A stretch of 64,000 nucleotides of DNA. It comes from Alkalibacterium olivapovliticus. Its GTDB lineage: Bacteria; Bacillota; Bacilli; Lactobacillales; Carnobacteriaceae_A. Shown piece after piece: positions 1 through 8,281 of the stretch. The notes beneath the pieces were generated by a model that did no database searches, was not told the origin of the DNA, and saw nothing but the letters and a program-made list of their open reading frames with translations. The translations under genes were made by a program, and so were the position numbers. The DNA lies in contig NZ_PVTO01000014.1 of assembly GCF_003003275.1 (NCBI RefSeq), positions 1 through 64,000 on the forward strand. The letters are read 5' to 3'. The first letter of the stretch is position 1. Each line of letters starts with the position of its first letter.

Positions 1-22
1 GCTTACTTAAGATATTGAACCG

Positions 23-47
23 CCGTATACGGAACCGTACGTACGGT
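23..47. promoter_or_regulatory. Tandem GTAC/GTATAC palindromes, candidate AraR operators
   Basis: Two perfect palindromes stand side by side: CCGTATACGG (23-32) and ACCGTACGTACGGT (34-47). The second resembles the GTACGTAC core of the AraR box known from Bacillus and of the box before abfA in this window (47424-47436). They lie about 270 bases upstream of the first transport operon. Assignment to AraR is inference; they could also belong to a gene left of the window. Confidence 0.5.
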
Positions 48-60
48 GGTGTGAGAGGAC

Positions 61-83
61 GATAAATGAATTAATCATTTATC
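61..83. repeat. 9-bp inverted repeat
   Basis: GATAAATGA and TCATTTATC flank a 5-base loop (70-74). There is no T-run, so it is not a clear terminator. It may be an operator or the end of an upstream transcript. The rest of 84-316 shows only a possible TATAAT -10 element at 190-195 without a good -35, plus the ribosome binding site of the next gene. Confidence 0.35.
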
Positions 84-316
84 TCCTACTCGATTTCCGA
101 TTGAAGTGTTCGGTTAAAAAAATGCTAAAAATGGCCGATTTTATTCTTAAAAGGCTGATTTGATAACAAATGTTTATGGAAAAACCCAATATAATTAGCA
201 GTAAATAAGATGTGTTATTTGAATAGTAACGAGAAGTTGGCTATTATTTAATTGAACAAGTGCCACACTTAACTCACAACTTTTTCACATCGACTTCATA
301 AAAGGAGGAACTACCA

Positions 317-1669
317 TTGTTTACTACACATTTAAGAAAACTAATTTCTCGAGGAGCTCTTGTTGGAGCAGCTCCACTGATTCTTGCTGCCTGCGGGAAT
401 GGAGATACGGCGACTACCGATGACACAGGAGCGTCTAATGGAGAATCAGGCGATCAGGAACAGGTTCAGCTTGAATTCTGGTCTTTCTGGGGATCCGGTC
501 CTCGTCGAGATACAATAGAAGAAATTGTGGAAGAATTTAATGAAACTCACGATAATATTACAGTGGAGTACGTTTATCAACCATGGGGAGATATCTGGAC
601 CAAATCGCTGGCGGCAATTGCTGGCGGTAATGCGCCTGATATCATTGTTCAGGACATCAACAGCGTCAGACAAAGAGCTGATGCTAATCAGGCAACTAAT
701 CTCCAGAGCTTCATTGATGAAGAAGACATATCGGATCAGTTTTATCCTCAGCTTTGGGAGACGGTAATCTTCGAAGACGAAGCGTATGCCGTTCCATTCA
801 ATACAGATACTCAGGTTCTATTTTATAACTTGGATGCCTTTGAGGAAGCTGGCCTCGATCCGGACAGTCCACCTCAAACATGGGATGAGTTAGAGGAAAT
901 GGCACGTGTTCTAGATGAAGGATCTAATAACGCCTGGGAGCAAATCGGATTTTATCCAAGATGGAACATAGGGGCTGATGTCTGGGCACTTAACGCGGAT
1001 GATGGGACGTCCTGGTTTGATGAAGAGGGGAATGTCACGATCAATACTCCTGAAAAAGTGGAAACATTGGAGTGGTTACTGGAATGGCAGGAGTATTATG
1101 GAAGAGAAACAGTGACACAATACGAAGCTGAATTTGGCTCTGGAGTAGCGGATCCATTTATATCGGGTCTGGTTGCTATGAGAGGACAGAATATTAATTA
1201 CTACACGAATCTTAGAGAAAATGCACCAGATGATTTCAGGTTTGGAGTCGCGCCACTTCCAGAAAGAGAAGAAGGCAGCGGGAACTGGTCTTGGGGCGGA
1301 GGGTTCGTTCTGGAGATTCCAGAGAATACAGCACACCCAGAAGAATCGTATGAGTTCATCAGCTACTTGACGTCAACTGAGGTTCAGGAACAGTTTGGAA
1401 TGAACAGCTTTGATATTATGGCAAACATTGAGGATAATGAAAATCTGGCGGAGCATCCTGATTTGGATGAAGCGGGTCAAATGATTTACGATATGGCCCA
1501 TCTGAACCTTGAACAGACAGTGATCACACCTGTTCCTCTTGAGGCGCCGGACTATCACTCACTGATCAATACACAAATTGATTCAGTGTTCTTAGGTGAA
1601 AAGACACCACAGGAAGCACTGGAAGATGCACAAAATTCTGTCGAAAATCTGGTTGAACAGAACCAGTAG
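317..1669 (+). CDS. Sugar ABC transporter substrate-binding lipoprotein (family 1, AraN/MalE-like)
   Basis: This is an extracellular solute-binding protein that should deliver an oligosaccharide to the two permeases encoded next. The start is TTG, 7 bases after AAAGGAGGA (301-309). Residues 1-25 form a lipoprotein signal peptide ending in the lipobox LAAC, with Cys26 as the lipidated residue, followed by a D/E/T-rich linker. The 450-residue length and features such as FWSFWGSGPR and GGNAPDIIVQDI are typical of the MalE/UgpB/AraN cluster. The layout (binding protein, two permeases, no ATPase) and the AraR-like palindromes upstream suggest an AraNPQ-type arabino-oligosaccharide importer; that substrate is inference. 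It is unrelated in detail to the five LplA-type binding proteins further on. Confidence 0.9.
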   Translation: MFTTHLRKLISRGALVGAAPLILAACGNGDTATTDDTGASNGESGDQEQVQLEFWSFWGSGPRRDTIEEIVEEFNETHDNITVEYVYQPWGDIWTKSLAAIAGGNAPDIIVQDINSVRQRADANQATNLQSFIDEEDISDQFYPQLWETVIFEDEAYAVPFNTDTQVLFYNLDAFEEAGLDPDSPPQTWDELEEMARVLDEGSNNAWEQIGFYPRWNIGADVWALNADDGTSWFDEEGNVTINTPEKVETLEWLLEWQEYYGRETVTQYEAEFGSGVADPFISGLVAMRGQNINYYTNLRENAPDDFRFGVAPLPEREEGSGNWSWGGGFVLEIPENTAHPEESYEFISYLTSTEVQEQFGMNSFDIMANIEDNENLAEHPDLDEAGQMIYDMAHLNLEQTVITPVPLEAPDYHSLINTQIDSVFLGEKTPQEALEDAQNSVENLVEQNQ

Positions 1670-1707
1670 CAGTACAAAGTAGTTAAACGATTTAATATTA
1701 ATGATTA

Positions 1708-1731
1708 AAAGGGAATGACCTCATTCTCTTT
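1708..1731 (+). terminator. Intercistronic stem-loop after the binding-protein gene
   Basis: AAAGGGAATGA (1708-1718) pairs with TCATTCTCTTT (1721-1731) and is followed by TTTCATTTTT. This arrangement is common after binding-protein genes, where partial termination or mRNA protection keeps the lipoprotein in excess over the permeases. Confidence 0.6.
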
Positions 1732-1758
1732 TTCATTTTTATGATAGGGGGCAATATA

Positions 1759-2715
1759 ATGAAAGCAACAGAAAAACAGTCAGGATTCAAGAAGGCAGCT
1801 GAGGAAGCGAGACACTTAAAAAAGAAGCGGTGGACAGCAGGTCAGAAGAAAGAAGCCTGGTGGGGACTACTTTTTGTCTCGCCTTTTATCATTGGATTTT
1901 TTGGGTTTATGTTCCTGCCTATGCTGTTCTCATTTGTGGGAAGTTTTACGAATTATAATGTCACGTCTCGAATGGATTTTATCGGACTGACAAACTTCAG
2001 ACGGATGTTCACTCAGGATGAACTGTTTACGACGTCTCTATACAATACAGCTTATTATGTGGCGTTTAATGTACCGTTGACAGCAATCGGCAGTGTGTTT
2101 TTAGCCGTTTTGCTGAACAGAAAAATAAGAGGAATCAGAATTTTCCGGACTATCTTTTATCTTCCAGCTATCCTTTCAGGGGTGGCCGTTTATGTCCTCT
2201 GGATGCAGCTGCTGTCACCTTCCTCAGGTTTGATCAATACAATTTTATCTTGGGTCGGCATCAGTGGGCCTTCGTGGCTGTTCGATCCTCAATGGACCAA
2301 GCCCGCACTTATTCTAATGAGACTCTGGAGTGTCGGAGGTGCGATGCTCCTTTATCTGGCAACGCTGCAGAATGTTCCCAAGCAATTGTATGAGTCGGCT
2401 GAGGTTGATGGTGCAGGATTCACCCGACAGTTTTTCCATATCACACTGCCGATGATCACCCCCATCATATTTTATGATGTCGTCACGTCTACAATAGGGG
2501 CCTTCCAGATTTTCCAGGAAGCCTATGTCATGACTGAAGGTGGAACCGGAGGGCCGGCCAATTCACTTCTGTTTTATAATCTTCATATGTGGAATCAGGC
2601 ATTTGTGGCTTACAATATGGGATATGCAATGGCGATGTCTATGATTCTTTTTCTTATCGTTTTGAGCCTCACATTCATCAATCTGAAGCTGGCTCCAAGA
2701 TGGGTTCACTATTAA
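1759..2715 (+). CDS. Carbohydrate ABC transporter permease, MalF/UgpA/AraP type
   Basis: This integral membrane subunit has about six predicted membrane segments and a positively charged N-terminus. The EAA loop that contacts the ATPase is visible as YESAEVDGAGFTRQFFHITL. The ATG at 1759 is preferred because ATAGGGGG (1744-1751) is its ribosome binding site; the in-frame ATG at 1741 would lie upstream of that site. The 318 residues fit the family. It follows the binding-protein gene and precedes the partner permease. No ATPase gene is nearby, so a shared MsmX/MsmK-type ATPase encoded elsewhere is expected. Confidence 0.9.
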   Translation: MKATEKQSGFKKAAEEARHLKKKRWTAGQKKEAWWGLLFVSPFIIGFFGFMFLPMLFSFVGSFTNYNVTSRMDFIGLTNFRRMFTQDELFTTSLYNTAYYVAFNVPLTAIGSVFLAVLLNRKIRGIRIFRTIFYLPAILSGVAVYVLWMQLLSPSSGLINTILSWVGISGPSWLFDPQWTKPALILMRLWSVGGAMLLYLATLQNVPKQLYESAEVDGAGFTRQFFHITLPMITPIIFYDVVTSTIGAFQIFQEAYVMTEGGTGGPANSLLFYNLHMWNQAFVAYNMGYAMAMSMILFLIVLSLTFINLKLAPRWVHY

Positions 2716-2744
2716 AATTAAATCTTTAGAAAGGAGGAGAGCTT

Positions 2745-3647
2745 ATCGCTACCTCAAAAGTATTACCTAGAAAAGAACCTCGCGCTAAATGGCATCGGAA
2801 TTATTTTAAAAGTAGAAAGAGACAACAGTTTCTCGGTAAAGTACTGGTTTATGTATTATTAATTACTGTCAGTCTGGTATTACTCGCACCTTTATTATGG
2901 ATGCTAGGTACCTCACTCAAACCAATGGAAGAAATCGTGAGATTCCCACCGACCATTTTTCCGGAAACAATTCAGTGGAGCAATTATATTGAGACTGTAC
3001 AGGCTTTTCCGTTCTTCAGATACATGCGCAATACCATGCTGATAACGGTCTTTGTAGTTGCAGGGAATGTATTATCTAATTCTTTCATAGCGTATGGATT
3101 TGCAAAAATCAGTTTTCCAGGTAAAAACATTCTGTTCGCTCTTGTTCTGGCGACGATGATGGTACCGGGATTTGTCACGATGATTCCTCAATACATTTTA
3201 TTCACTCAAATCGGGTGGGTCGGAACTTACCTGCCTCTAATTGTGCCATCCTTTTTCGGCAGTGCATTTTTTATCTTCCTGATGCGGCAATTTTATATGT
3301 CGATCAGTAATGAGTTAGTGGAAGCTGCAAAAATAGACGGGGCCAACCATTTATATATCTGGAGCAGACTGATGCTTCCATTGACCAAACCGGCACTCAT
3401 TACAGTTGGCATTATGTCATTTAATGGGGCATGGAATGATTTCCTTGGTCCATTACTATACATCACAAGAGAAGAACGGTACACTCTGCAAATTGGTCTG
3501 CAAAGTTTTCAAAGTCAGTCGACTACGCAGTGGAACTATTTAATGGCTGGAGCGACTCTTGTCATGATCCCAACTGTATTACTGTTCTTCTTTGCTCAAA
3601 AGTACTTTATTGATGGAATGGATTTAACGGGAGGCACTAAAGGATAA
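2745..3647 (+). CDS. Carbohydrate ABC transporter permease, MalG/AraQ type, apparent ATC start
   Basis: This is the second permease subunit, with the EAA loop VEAAKIDGANHLYIWSRLML. The first ATG (2901) would delete the first membrane segment. The reading frame is open back to 2730, just after an in-frame TAG (2727), and contains no ATG, GTG or TTG before 2901. AAGGAGGAG (2731-2739) is followed 5 bases later by ATC-GCT-ACC-TCA, which would read M-A-T-S-K if ATC initiates. Starting there gives 300 residues with a basic N-terminus and a first membrane segment, as expected for the family. So either this is a rare AUC start, an ATG-to-ATC mutation, or a base error. Its stop overlaps the next ATG (TAATG). 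Confidence 0.85.
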   Translation: MATSKVLPRKEPRAKWHRNYFKSRKRQQFLGKVLVYVLLITVSLVLLAPLLWMLGTSLKPMEEIVRFPPTIFPETIQWSNYIETVQAFPFFRYMRNTMLITVFVVAGNVLSNSFIAYGFAKISFPGKNILFALVLATMMVPGFVTMIPQYILFTQIGWVGTYLPLIVPSFFGSAFFIFLMRQFYMSISNELVEAAKIDGANHLYIWSRLMLPLTKPALITVGIMSFNGAWNDFLGPLLYITREERYTLQIGLQSFQSQSTTQWNYLMAGATLVMIPTVLLFFFAQKYFIDGMDLTGGTKG

Positions 3648-4282
3648 TGGGGAGAGAACAGTATTCTGAGGAGCATCTGATCAGTAAGGAACCTAAATCA
3701 GCAATCGTCGTGTTTACAGATTACTTTTCATTTCTGGCTGTTTTAAATAGCTTATGGATTTTATCTTCACTACTAGTCTTCCCCATATTTTCTGCCACTG
3801 AAGCCGTCTTTTATTGTATAAGTAGAAAGCTCATGGGTAGGACAGTCAGCTGGCGCTTAGATTATATGGGGTATGTAAAGAACAATATGTTGAGAAGCTT
3901 CAAACGAGGATGGCCGTTTCTGATTATTTTTACACTGCTGATTGTAGACGGTATGATTTTGATACAAATGCCTGATGATCTAATAATCAGGCCGATCTTA
4001 ATGGGTGCTTTAGCGGTTCTGTCCGTTTTGACCCTGTTTATCTGCTTCTATTCCTATTCGTATCTGGTCATGACCCATTTAAATGCGAGACAACGGATTA
4101 TGAAATCTTTCTTAACGACTATTAAGCAGCCACATTACAGCGCAGGAATCGTCATCATACTCATTGCTCAGTTGGGCTTATCATTGTTTTTTGTCCCGCT
4201 GTTTTTCTTTTTCAGCCTGAGCTTTCCTTTTTTTCTATTTTTATATGCGGTTCATAAGATCGATCAGAAATCTAAAAACTAA
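3647..4282 (+). CDS. DUF624 (YesL-like) membrane protein
   Basis: A 211-residue protein with several hydrophobic segments (about residues 28-50, 83-105, 117-140 and 162-205). The N-terminal NSLWILSSLLVFPIFSATEAVFY pattern resembles the start of YesL/DUF624 proteins, which accompany LplA/LplB/YtcP-type sugar transporters in Bacilli. Function is unknown; an assembly or regulatory role in transport is only suggested by context. It overlaps the permease stop by one base and is the last gene before a strong terminator. A second DUF624 gene lies at 24094-24792. Confidence 0.75.
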   Translation: MGREQYSEEHLISKEPKSAIVVFTDYFSFLAVLNSLWILSSLLVFPIFSATEAVFYCISRKLMGRTVSWRLDYMGYVKNNMLRSFKRGWPFLIIFTLLIVDGMILIQMPDDLIIRPILMGALAVLSVLTLFICFYSYSYLVMTHLNARQRIMKSFLTTIKQPHYSAGIVIILIAQLGLSLFFVPLFFFFSLSFPFFLFLYAVHKIDQKSKN

Positions 4283-4327
4283 AAGAAGAGATACCCTTGT
4301 TTTAAACGGGGTATCTCTTCTTTTATA
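4283..4327 (+). terminator. Intrinsic terminator of the first transport operon
   Basis: AAGAAGAGATACCC pairs with GGGGTATCTCTTCTT around the loop TTGTTTTAAAC, then TTTTAT follows. The remaining bases to 4390 hold nothing else that I recognise. Confidence 0.85.
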
Positions 4328-4390
4328 ATTGATTTATAGAACAGGTTTAATTAGTTGTTCTTATATCAGTCTGCATTAAAAGTAACTGAT

Positions 4391-5416
4391 TTAATTATGT
4401 TCCAACACTATTTTACCTATTGTGTGTTCTGTTTGAAGTAAAGAGTAGGCCTCGGCTAGCGTTTCTTCATTTAGCTTATCGAATCGTTTAGAGAGGGTAG
4501 AGTGAATGAATCCCTGCTCAACCTGATTTTTCAGCTCGGTTAAATATTCGTGTTGTTTGATCCAGTCAGCAGTCTCATAAATGGAACGGGTATACATCAA
4601 TTCATAACTGATTGTGAGGCTTTTTGAAAAGAAGATCATCGGTAGAGGTTTGTTTATTGGAAGTAACGAGCAAAGACGTCCCTGTGGTTTGACCACTTTT
4701 GCAGCTTCTTCAATATTTTCATCGGACTTTGCAGCCAGAAAAACAGCATCGACAGTACCGATTGCTAACGCTTCGATCTGATCCTGATAAGGTTTAGAGT
4801 GATTAATAATGTGCTTGACACCTAACTCCTTCAGGTGTTTTTCTGATTCGTCTCGAGAAGCAGTGCCAATCACATTAAAGCCGTAGTTTAGAGCCAGTTG
4901 GGTCGCAATAGAGCCGACACCACCCGCAGCACCCACAATAAGTAAAGTGACGTCACTTGGATCTTCAGTCTGAGTGAAGAGGTGCAGGCGGTCATGAATC
5001 ACTTCGTATGATGTTAAAGCAGTTAACGGTAGAGCTGCAGCTTCAGCAAAAGTCAGGTTTTTAGGTTTGAGACTGACCATTCGTTCATCCACTTTATGGT
5101 AATCAGCTTGTGCCCCTTGAATATTACTGGTTCCTGGGTAAAAGACTTCATCCCCAACACTAAAGAGAGAAACATTTTCTCCTATGGCTACTACGACTCC
5201 CGAGACATCTCGTCCCAGCACAGTAAAGGAGTCGTCATCCGATTTTTTCATCAGTCGAGTGGCCAGGTCAGTAGGGTTGATTCCAACTGCTTTAACGTCT
5301 ACTACAATTTCTCTCTCTTTAGCTTTAGGCATGGAAACTTCTCTTCGCTCAAAATCGGGAAGTTCCTGATCCTTTTTTGGATCACTGAATCCATAAGCGT
5401 ACATTTTATCTGACAT
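4391..5416 (-). CDS. Zinc-binding alcohol dehydrogenase family / quinone oxidoreductase-like protein
   Basis: A cytoplasmic NAD(P)H-dependent oxidoreductase of the medium-chain (MDR) superfamily, 341 residues. The N-terminal GroES-like domain contains GRDVSGVVVAIGENV. The Rossmann nucleotide-binding motif is LLIVGAAGGVGSIATQLA. The protein looks like the ZADH/quinone oxidoreductase branch, which often lacks catalytic zinc; I see no clear zinc-ligand set. Ribosome binding site AAAGGGTG precedes the ATG. It is transcribed alone and convergently to the transport operon, so it is probably unrelated to sugar use. The substrate cannot be told. Confidence 0.85.
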   Translation of the reverse strand: MSDKMYAYGFSDPKKDQELPDFERREVSMPKAKEREIVVDVKAVGINPTDLATRLMKKSDDDSFTVLGRDVSGVVVAIGENVSLFSVGDEVFYPGTSNIQGAQADYHKVDERMVSLKPKNLTFAEAAALPLTALTSYEVIHDRLHLFTQTEDPSDVTLLIVGAAGGVGSIATQLALNYGFNVIGTASRDESEKHLKELGVKHIINHSKPYQDQIEALAIGTVDAVFLAAKSDENIEEAAKVVKPQGRLCSLLPINKPLPMIFFSKSLTISYELMYTRSIYETADWIKQHEYLTELKNQVEQGFIHSTLSKRFDKLNEETLAEAYSLLQTEHTIGKIVLEHN

Positions 5417-5579
5417 ATACTAACACCCTTTCATATTCTTTCATTCAGTGTACACCCTAAGAGTCTATTCTTCAAAGAATAGTCACGGGAATCAGTTATA
5501 ATGAATTAGGATGTTAAAATCGGCTCATTTTGGTAGAATAGAGGTAAGCTAAATTCTTTGAATTATAGGAGATGAGAAA

Positions 5580-6524
5580 ATGACAAACTATATAGACAAT
5601 GCTATAAGGGTTTTTGAAAATAATTTTGATTTAAAGAAAGACGAGCGTGTGGCTATCATAACGGATGATCATATGAAACAAGTGGCGATGCCTTTTTATG
5701 AAGCGGCATGTATTAAAGGGAACGAAACGGTTTTCCTGCAATTTCCTGCAAATTATAAGTCTGGAGAGGAGCCGCCGTTGGTTGTTGCTCAAGCTATGAA
5801 AGATGCAGATGTTGCTTTGTGTGTGACAACGGCCAGTATTACGCATACACGTGCAAAAAAAGAAGCAGCAGCTGGTGGCACCCGAATTGGAACAATGCCT
5901 GGCATTACCCTGTCAATGCTTGAAAAAGGGGCTATCGAAGCTGACCCTCAAGTTGTTCAGGAACTGACAGCTCGTTTTACGAAACTGCTGGATAAAGCAT
6001 CGGAAGTCATTATTGAAAAGGACAATGAGACGTTAACTTTTTCAGTAGCTGACAGAAAAGGGATTCCCAGTACAGGCGTATTCCGTGAAAAAGGACAGGC
6101 TGGAAATGTCCCCTCTGGAGAAGCTTTCATTGCGCCTCTGGAAACCTCTGCTAATGGTAAGTTAGTGGTCGATGGGTCCATCGCTCAAATTGGCATGGTG
6201 AAAAAACCAGTCGTCCTGACGATCGAAAATGGACGCTTAACTGAAGCGACTGAACATCAGGGGAAAGAATTACTGGATATCCTTGGCGACAAAGATGGGC
6301 GCACCATTGCCGAGTTTGGTATTGGGACAAATCCTTCAGCTCAACTCACGGGAGTCGTTCTGGAAGATGAAAAAGTGTATGGAACGATTCATATCGCTTT
6401 CGGGTCTAACAAACCGTTTGGTGGAGTGACAGAAGCAGGCGTTCATATTGATTGTGTGGTCAAAGAACCGACCGTCTGGATTGATGGCAAAAAAATCATG
6501 GCGTTCGGTAAAATGGCTGATTAA
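5580..6524 (+). CDS. Aminopeptidase, M29-like (leucyl aminopeptidase/AmpT family)
   Basis: A 314-residue cytoplasmic protein of the thermophilic-metalloprotease/aminopeptidase T group. Motifs typical of this group are NVPSGEAFIAPLE in the middle, AEFGIGTNPSA, and the C-terminal GTIHIAFGSN and HIDCVVKEPTVWIDG, which carry conserved acidic and histidine metal ligands. It is shorter than classical M29 enzymes (about 400), matching the shorter subfamily. The ATG follows ATAGGAGATG. It is divergent from the oxidoreductase gene upstream and probably housekeeping. Peptidase activity is inferred from the family. Confidence 0.8.
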   Translation: MTNYIDNAIRVFENNFDLKKDERVAIITDDHMKQVAMPFYEAACIKGNETVFLQFPANYKSGEEPPLVVAQAMKDADVALCVTTASITHTRAKKEAAAGGTRIGTMPGITLSMLEKGAIEADPQVVQELTARFTKLLDKASEVIIEKDNETLTFSVADRKGIPSTGVFREKGQAGNVPSGEAFIAPLETSANGKLVVDGSIAQIGMVKKPVVLTIENGRLTEATEHQGKELLDILGDKDGRTIAEFGIGTNPSAQLTGVVLEDEKVYGTIHIAFGSNKPFGGVTEAGVHIDCVVKEPTVWIDGKKIMAFGKMAD

Positions 6525-6573
6525 TTTCTGATGATTTACTGATACAAGACACTTGACTAATGGGGGAGATAGG

Positions 6574-7242
6574 GTGGCAAATAATCGGCAATTATTTAAA
6601 CTGAGACTAGCTCAAGTTCTTTCCTGGCTGATGGTTATATTTTGGATGGGTGTTATATTCTGGTTCTCATCTCAACCGGCACAGGATTCTGCAAGATTAA
6701 GTATCGGCGTCATGCGCTTGGGCGGAGAAGTCATATCCAATTGGCAGCTCGTCGGAATCATAGCTTTCGTTATCTTTTATCACCTCTTTTTGGTTTGGCT
6801 GGTTAAAATACAATCGCACGTTTTATTGAAAGTGCTGCTGTTTGCAGTGTTTTTGGCTCTAAGTGCAGTAATCGTATATGTTCTTTACACAATGGTTAGA
6901 CCACGTATCGGTGCATTCGGAATTTTCGAAATGAATCGATGGGTTATCCATCTCTACTTACGGAAATATGCTCATTTTATTGTCTACCTATTTCTCGGTA
7001 GTTTTTTAATGAACGCATTGACCTTGTCGAATATCAGAGGATGGAAAGCCTTTGGGATTGCTGTAGTCGTGTCCTTTTTATATGCTGTTTCTGATGAATT
7101 CCATCAGTACTTCGTTCCCGGGCGGACCGCTCTCTTCCTAGATGTCGTGATCGATACGGCTGGGGCATCGGTTGGTATTGCTTTATATGGTGCTTCCAAT
7201 GCTTTGATGAAACTCATCAGGAAAAAGCGACCAAGGACCTAG
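6574..7242 (+). CDS. VanZ-like family membrane protein
   Basis: A polytopic membrane protein with about five hydrophobic segments. The C-terminal half carries the VanZ signature: KYAHFIVYLFLG, then SDEFHQYFVPGRTALFLDV, then D-TAGASVGI. The GTG at 6574 is preferred because GGGGGAGA (6562-6569) is correctly spaced for it; the TTG at 6553 has no ribosome binding site. Length is then 222 residues. The family role is poorly defined (it includes teicoplanin-resistance VanZ). Nothing in context links it to resistance. Confidence 0.85.
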   Translation: MANNRQLFKLRLAQVLSWLMVIFWMGVIFWFSSQPAQDSARLSIGVMRLGGEVISNWQLVGIIAFVIFYHLFLVWLVKIQSHVLLKVLLFAVFLALSAVIVYVLYTMVRPRIGAFGIFEMNRWVIHLYLRKYAHFIVYLFLGSFLMNALTLSNIRGWKAFGIAVVVSFLYAVSDEFHQYFVPGRTALFLDVVIDTAGASVGIALYGASNALMKLIRKKRPRT

Positions 7243-7302
7243 TACAAAACGAAGAAGATGATTTTTCAGGAAAAATCTGATTTAAATGTAAATCGAAATA
7301 AC

Positions 7303-7352
7303 AGGACTGCTGCTGACTGAACATTTAAAGTTCATCACAGTAGTCCTTTTTT
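7303..7352 (+). terminator. Intrinsic terminator after the VanZ-like gene
   Basis: AGGACTGCTG (7303-7312) pairs with CAGTAGTCCT (7338-7347), with a T-run immediately after. One mismatch lies inside the stem. Confidence 0.75.
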
Positions 7353-7458
7353 GTCGTTTTTGGTCTTAACCTTAAATCGCACTTTTCCGCATGATCTTTT
7401 TTCTTTTATGAGATACATAAGGCATTTAGATGTTAATCTTAAACGAGATCAAAGAATA

Positions 7459-8090
7459 GGGCCGAGATATGTAGTGCTCATCGAGATTTGGGAGCGTGAG
7501 AGCGACAAATAGCGTCGTATATGTCTAACTCACTCACCTAATTGACACCGAGAGCGACAAATAGAGGCGTAATATGTAGCACTCACCAAACCTACGGAGC
7601 ATGAGACCGACAAATAGCGTCGTATATGTCTAACTCACTCACCTAATTGACACCGAGAGCGACAAATAGAGGCGTAATATGTAGCACTCACCAATCATAC
7701 AAGCATGAGACCGACAAATAGCGTCGTATATGTCTAACTCACTCACCTAATTGACACCGAGAGCGACAAATAGAGGCGTAATATGTAGCACTCACCAAAC
7801 CTACGGAGCATGAGAGCGACAAATAGCGTCGTATATGTCTAACTCACTCACCTAATTGACACCGAGAGCGACAAATAGAGGCGTAATATGTAGCACTCGC
7901 CAAACCTTAGGAGCACGAGACCGACAAATAGCGCCATATATGTCTAACTCACTCACCTAATTGACACCGAGAGCGACAAATAGCACCGGGATATGTAGTG
8001 CTCACCAAGACTTAGCAGCATGAGACCGACAAATAGCACCATATAAGTCTATCTCACTCACCTAATAGACATCGAGTGCTACAATTAAAA
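7459..8090. repeat. 105-bp tandem repeat array, six copies, each of two related half-units
   Basis: The core CGACAAATAGC recurs at 7503, 7608, 7712, 7817, 7922 and 8027, giving periods of 105, 104, 105, 105 and 105. Each unit contains a second core CGACAAATAG about 53 bases later, so the basic unit is about 52-53 bases in two alternating forms: one continues CGTCGTATATGTCTAACTC, the other AGGCGTAATATGTAGCACTC. Edges are degenerate: a partial half-unit at 7459-7500 and a diverged last copy at 8027-8090. Central copies are nearly identical. No long open frame crosses the array in either direction. It lies in a roughly 1-kb gene-free stretch between VanZ-like and DUF72 genes. Confidence 0.9.
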
Positions 8091-8153
8091 GGTTTCAAGC
8101 AAGGGTCCTCACGATTTCTGTCTATTCATTGGATCTATAGAATCTATTAAGAC

Positions 8154-8176
8154 TATTCTTGTCATAGACAAGAATA
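8154..8176. repeat. Perfect 10-bp inverted repeat with 3-base centre
   Basis: TATTCTTGTC, ATA, GACAAGAATA. The very short loop is more like a protein-binding palindrome than a terminator, but no promoter is visible nearby. It sits between the repeat array and the terminator of the minus-strand genes. Confidence 0.5.
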
Positions 8177-8196
8177 CCCCTCATTGCCAATGACAA

Positions 8197-8237
8197 AACC
8201 GTGAGTCCTCCCAATACGAAAGAGAAGTCTCACGGTT
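8197..8237 (-). terminator. Stem-loop downstream of the minus-strand DUF72/YaiI pair
   Basis: AACCGTGAG (8197-8205) and CTCACGGTT (8229-8237) pair perfectly. Read on the minus strand the stem is followed by TTGTCA after a short T-run, so it is a modest terminator. Confidence 0.55.
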
Positions 8238-8281
8238 AAGTAACACGTAACTATCTGTTCACTATTAATTTGAATCCTTCA

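Noticed and set aside
5096-5413. 105-codon plus-strand ORF opposite the oxidoreductase gene
   Set aside because: Antisense shadow of a well-supported gene, with no ribosome site and no recognisable features.
7459-8090. CRISPR array
   Set aside because: The repeated cores are short, the intervening sequences are themselves repeated rather than unique spacers, and no cas gene is near.
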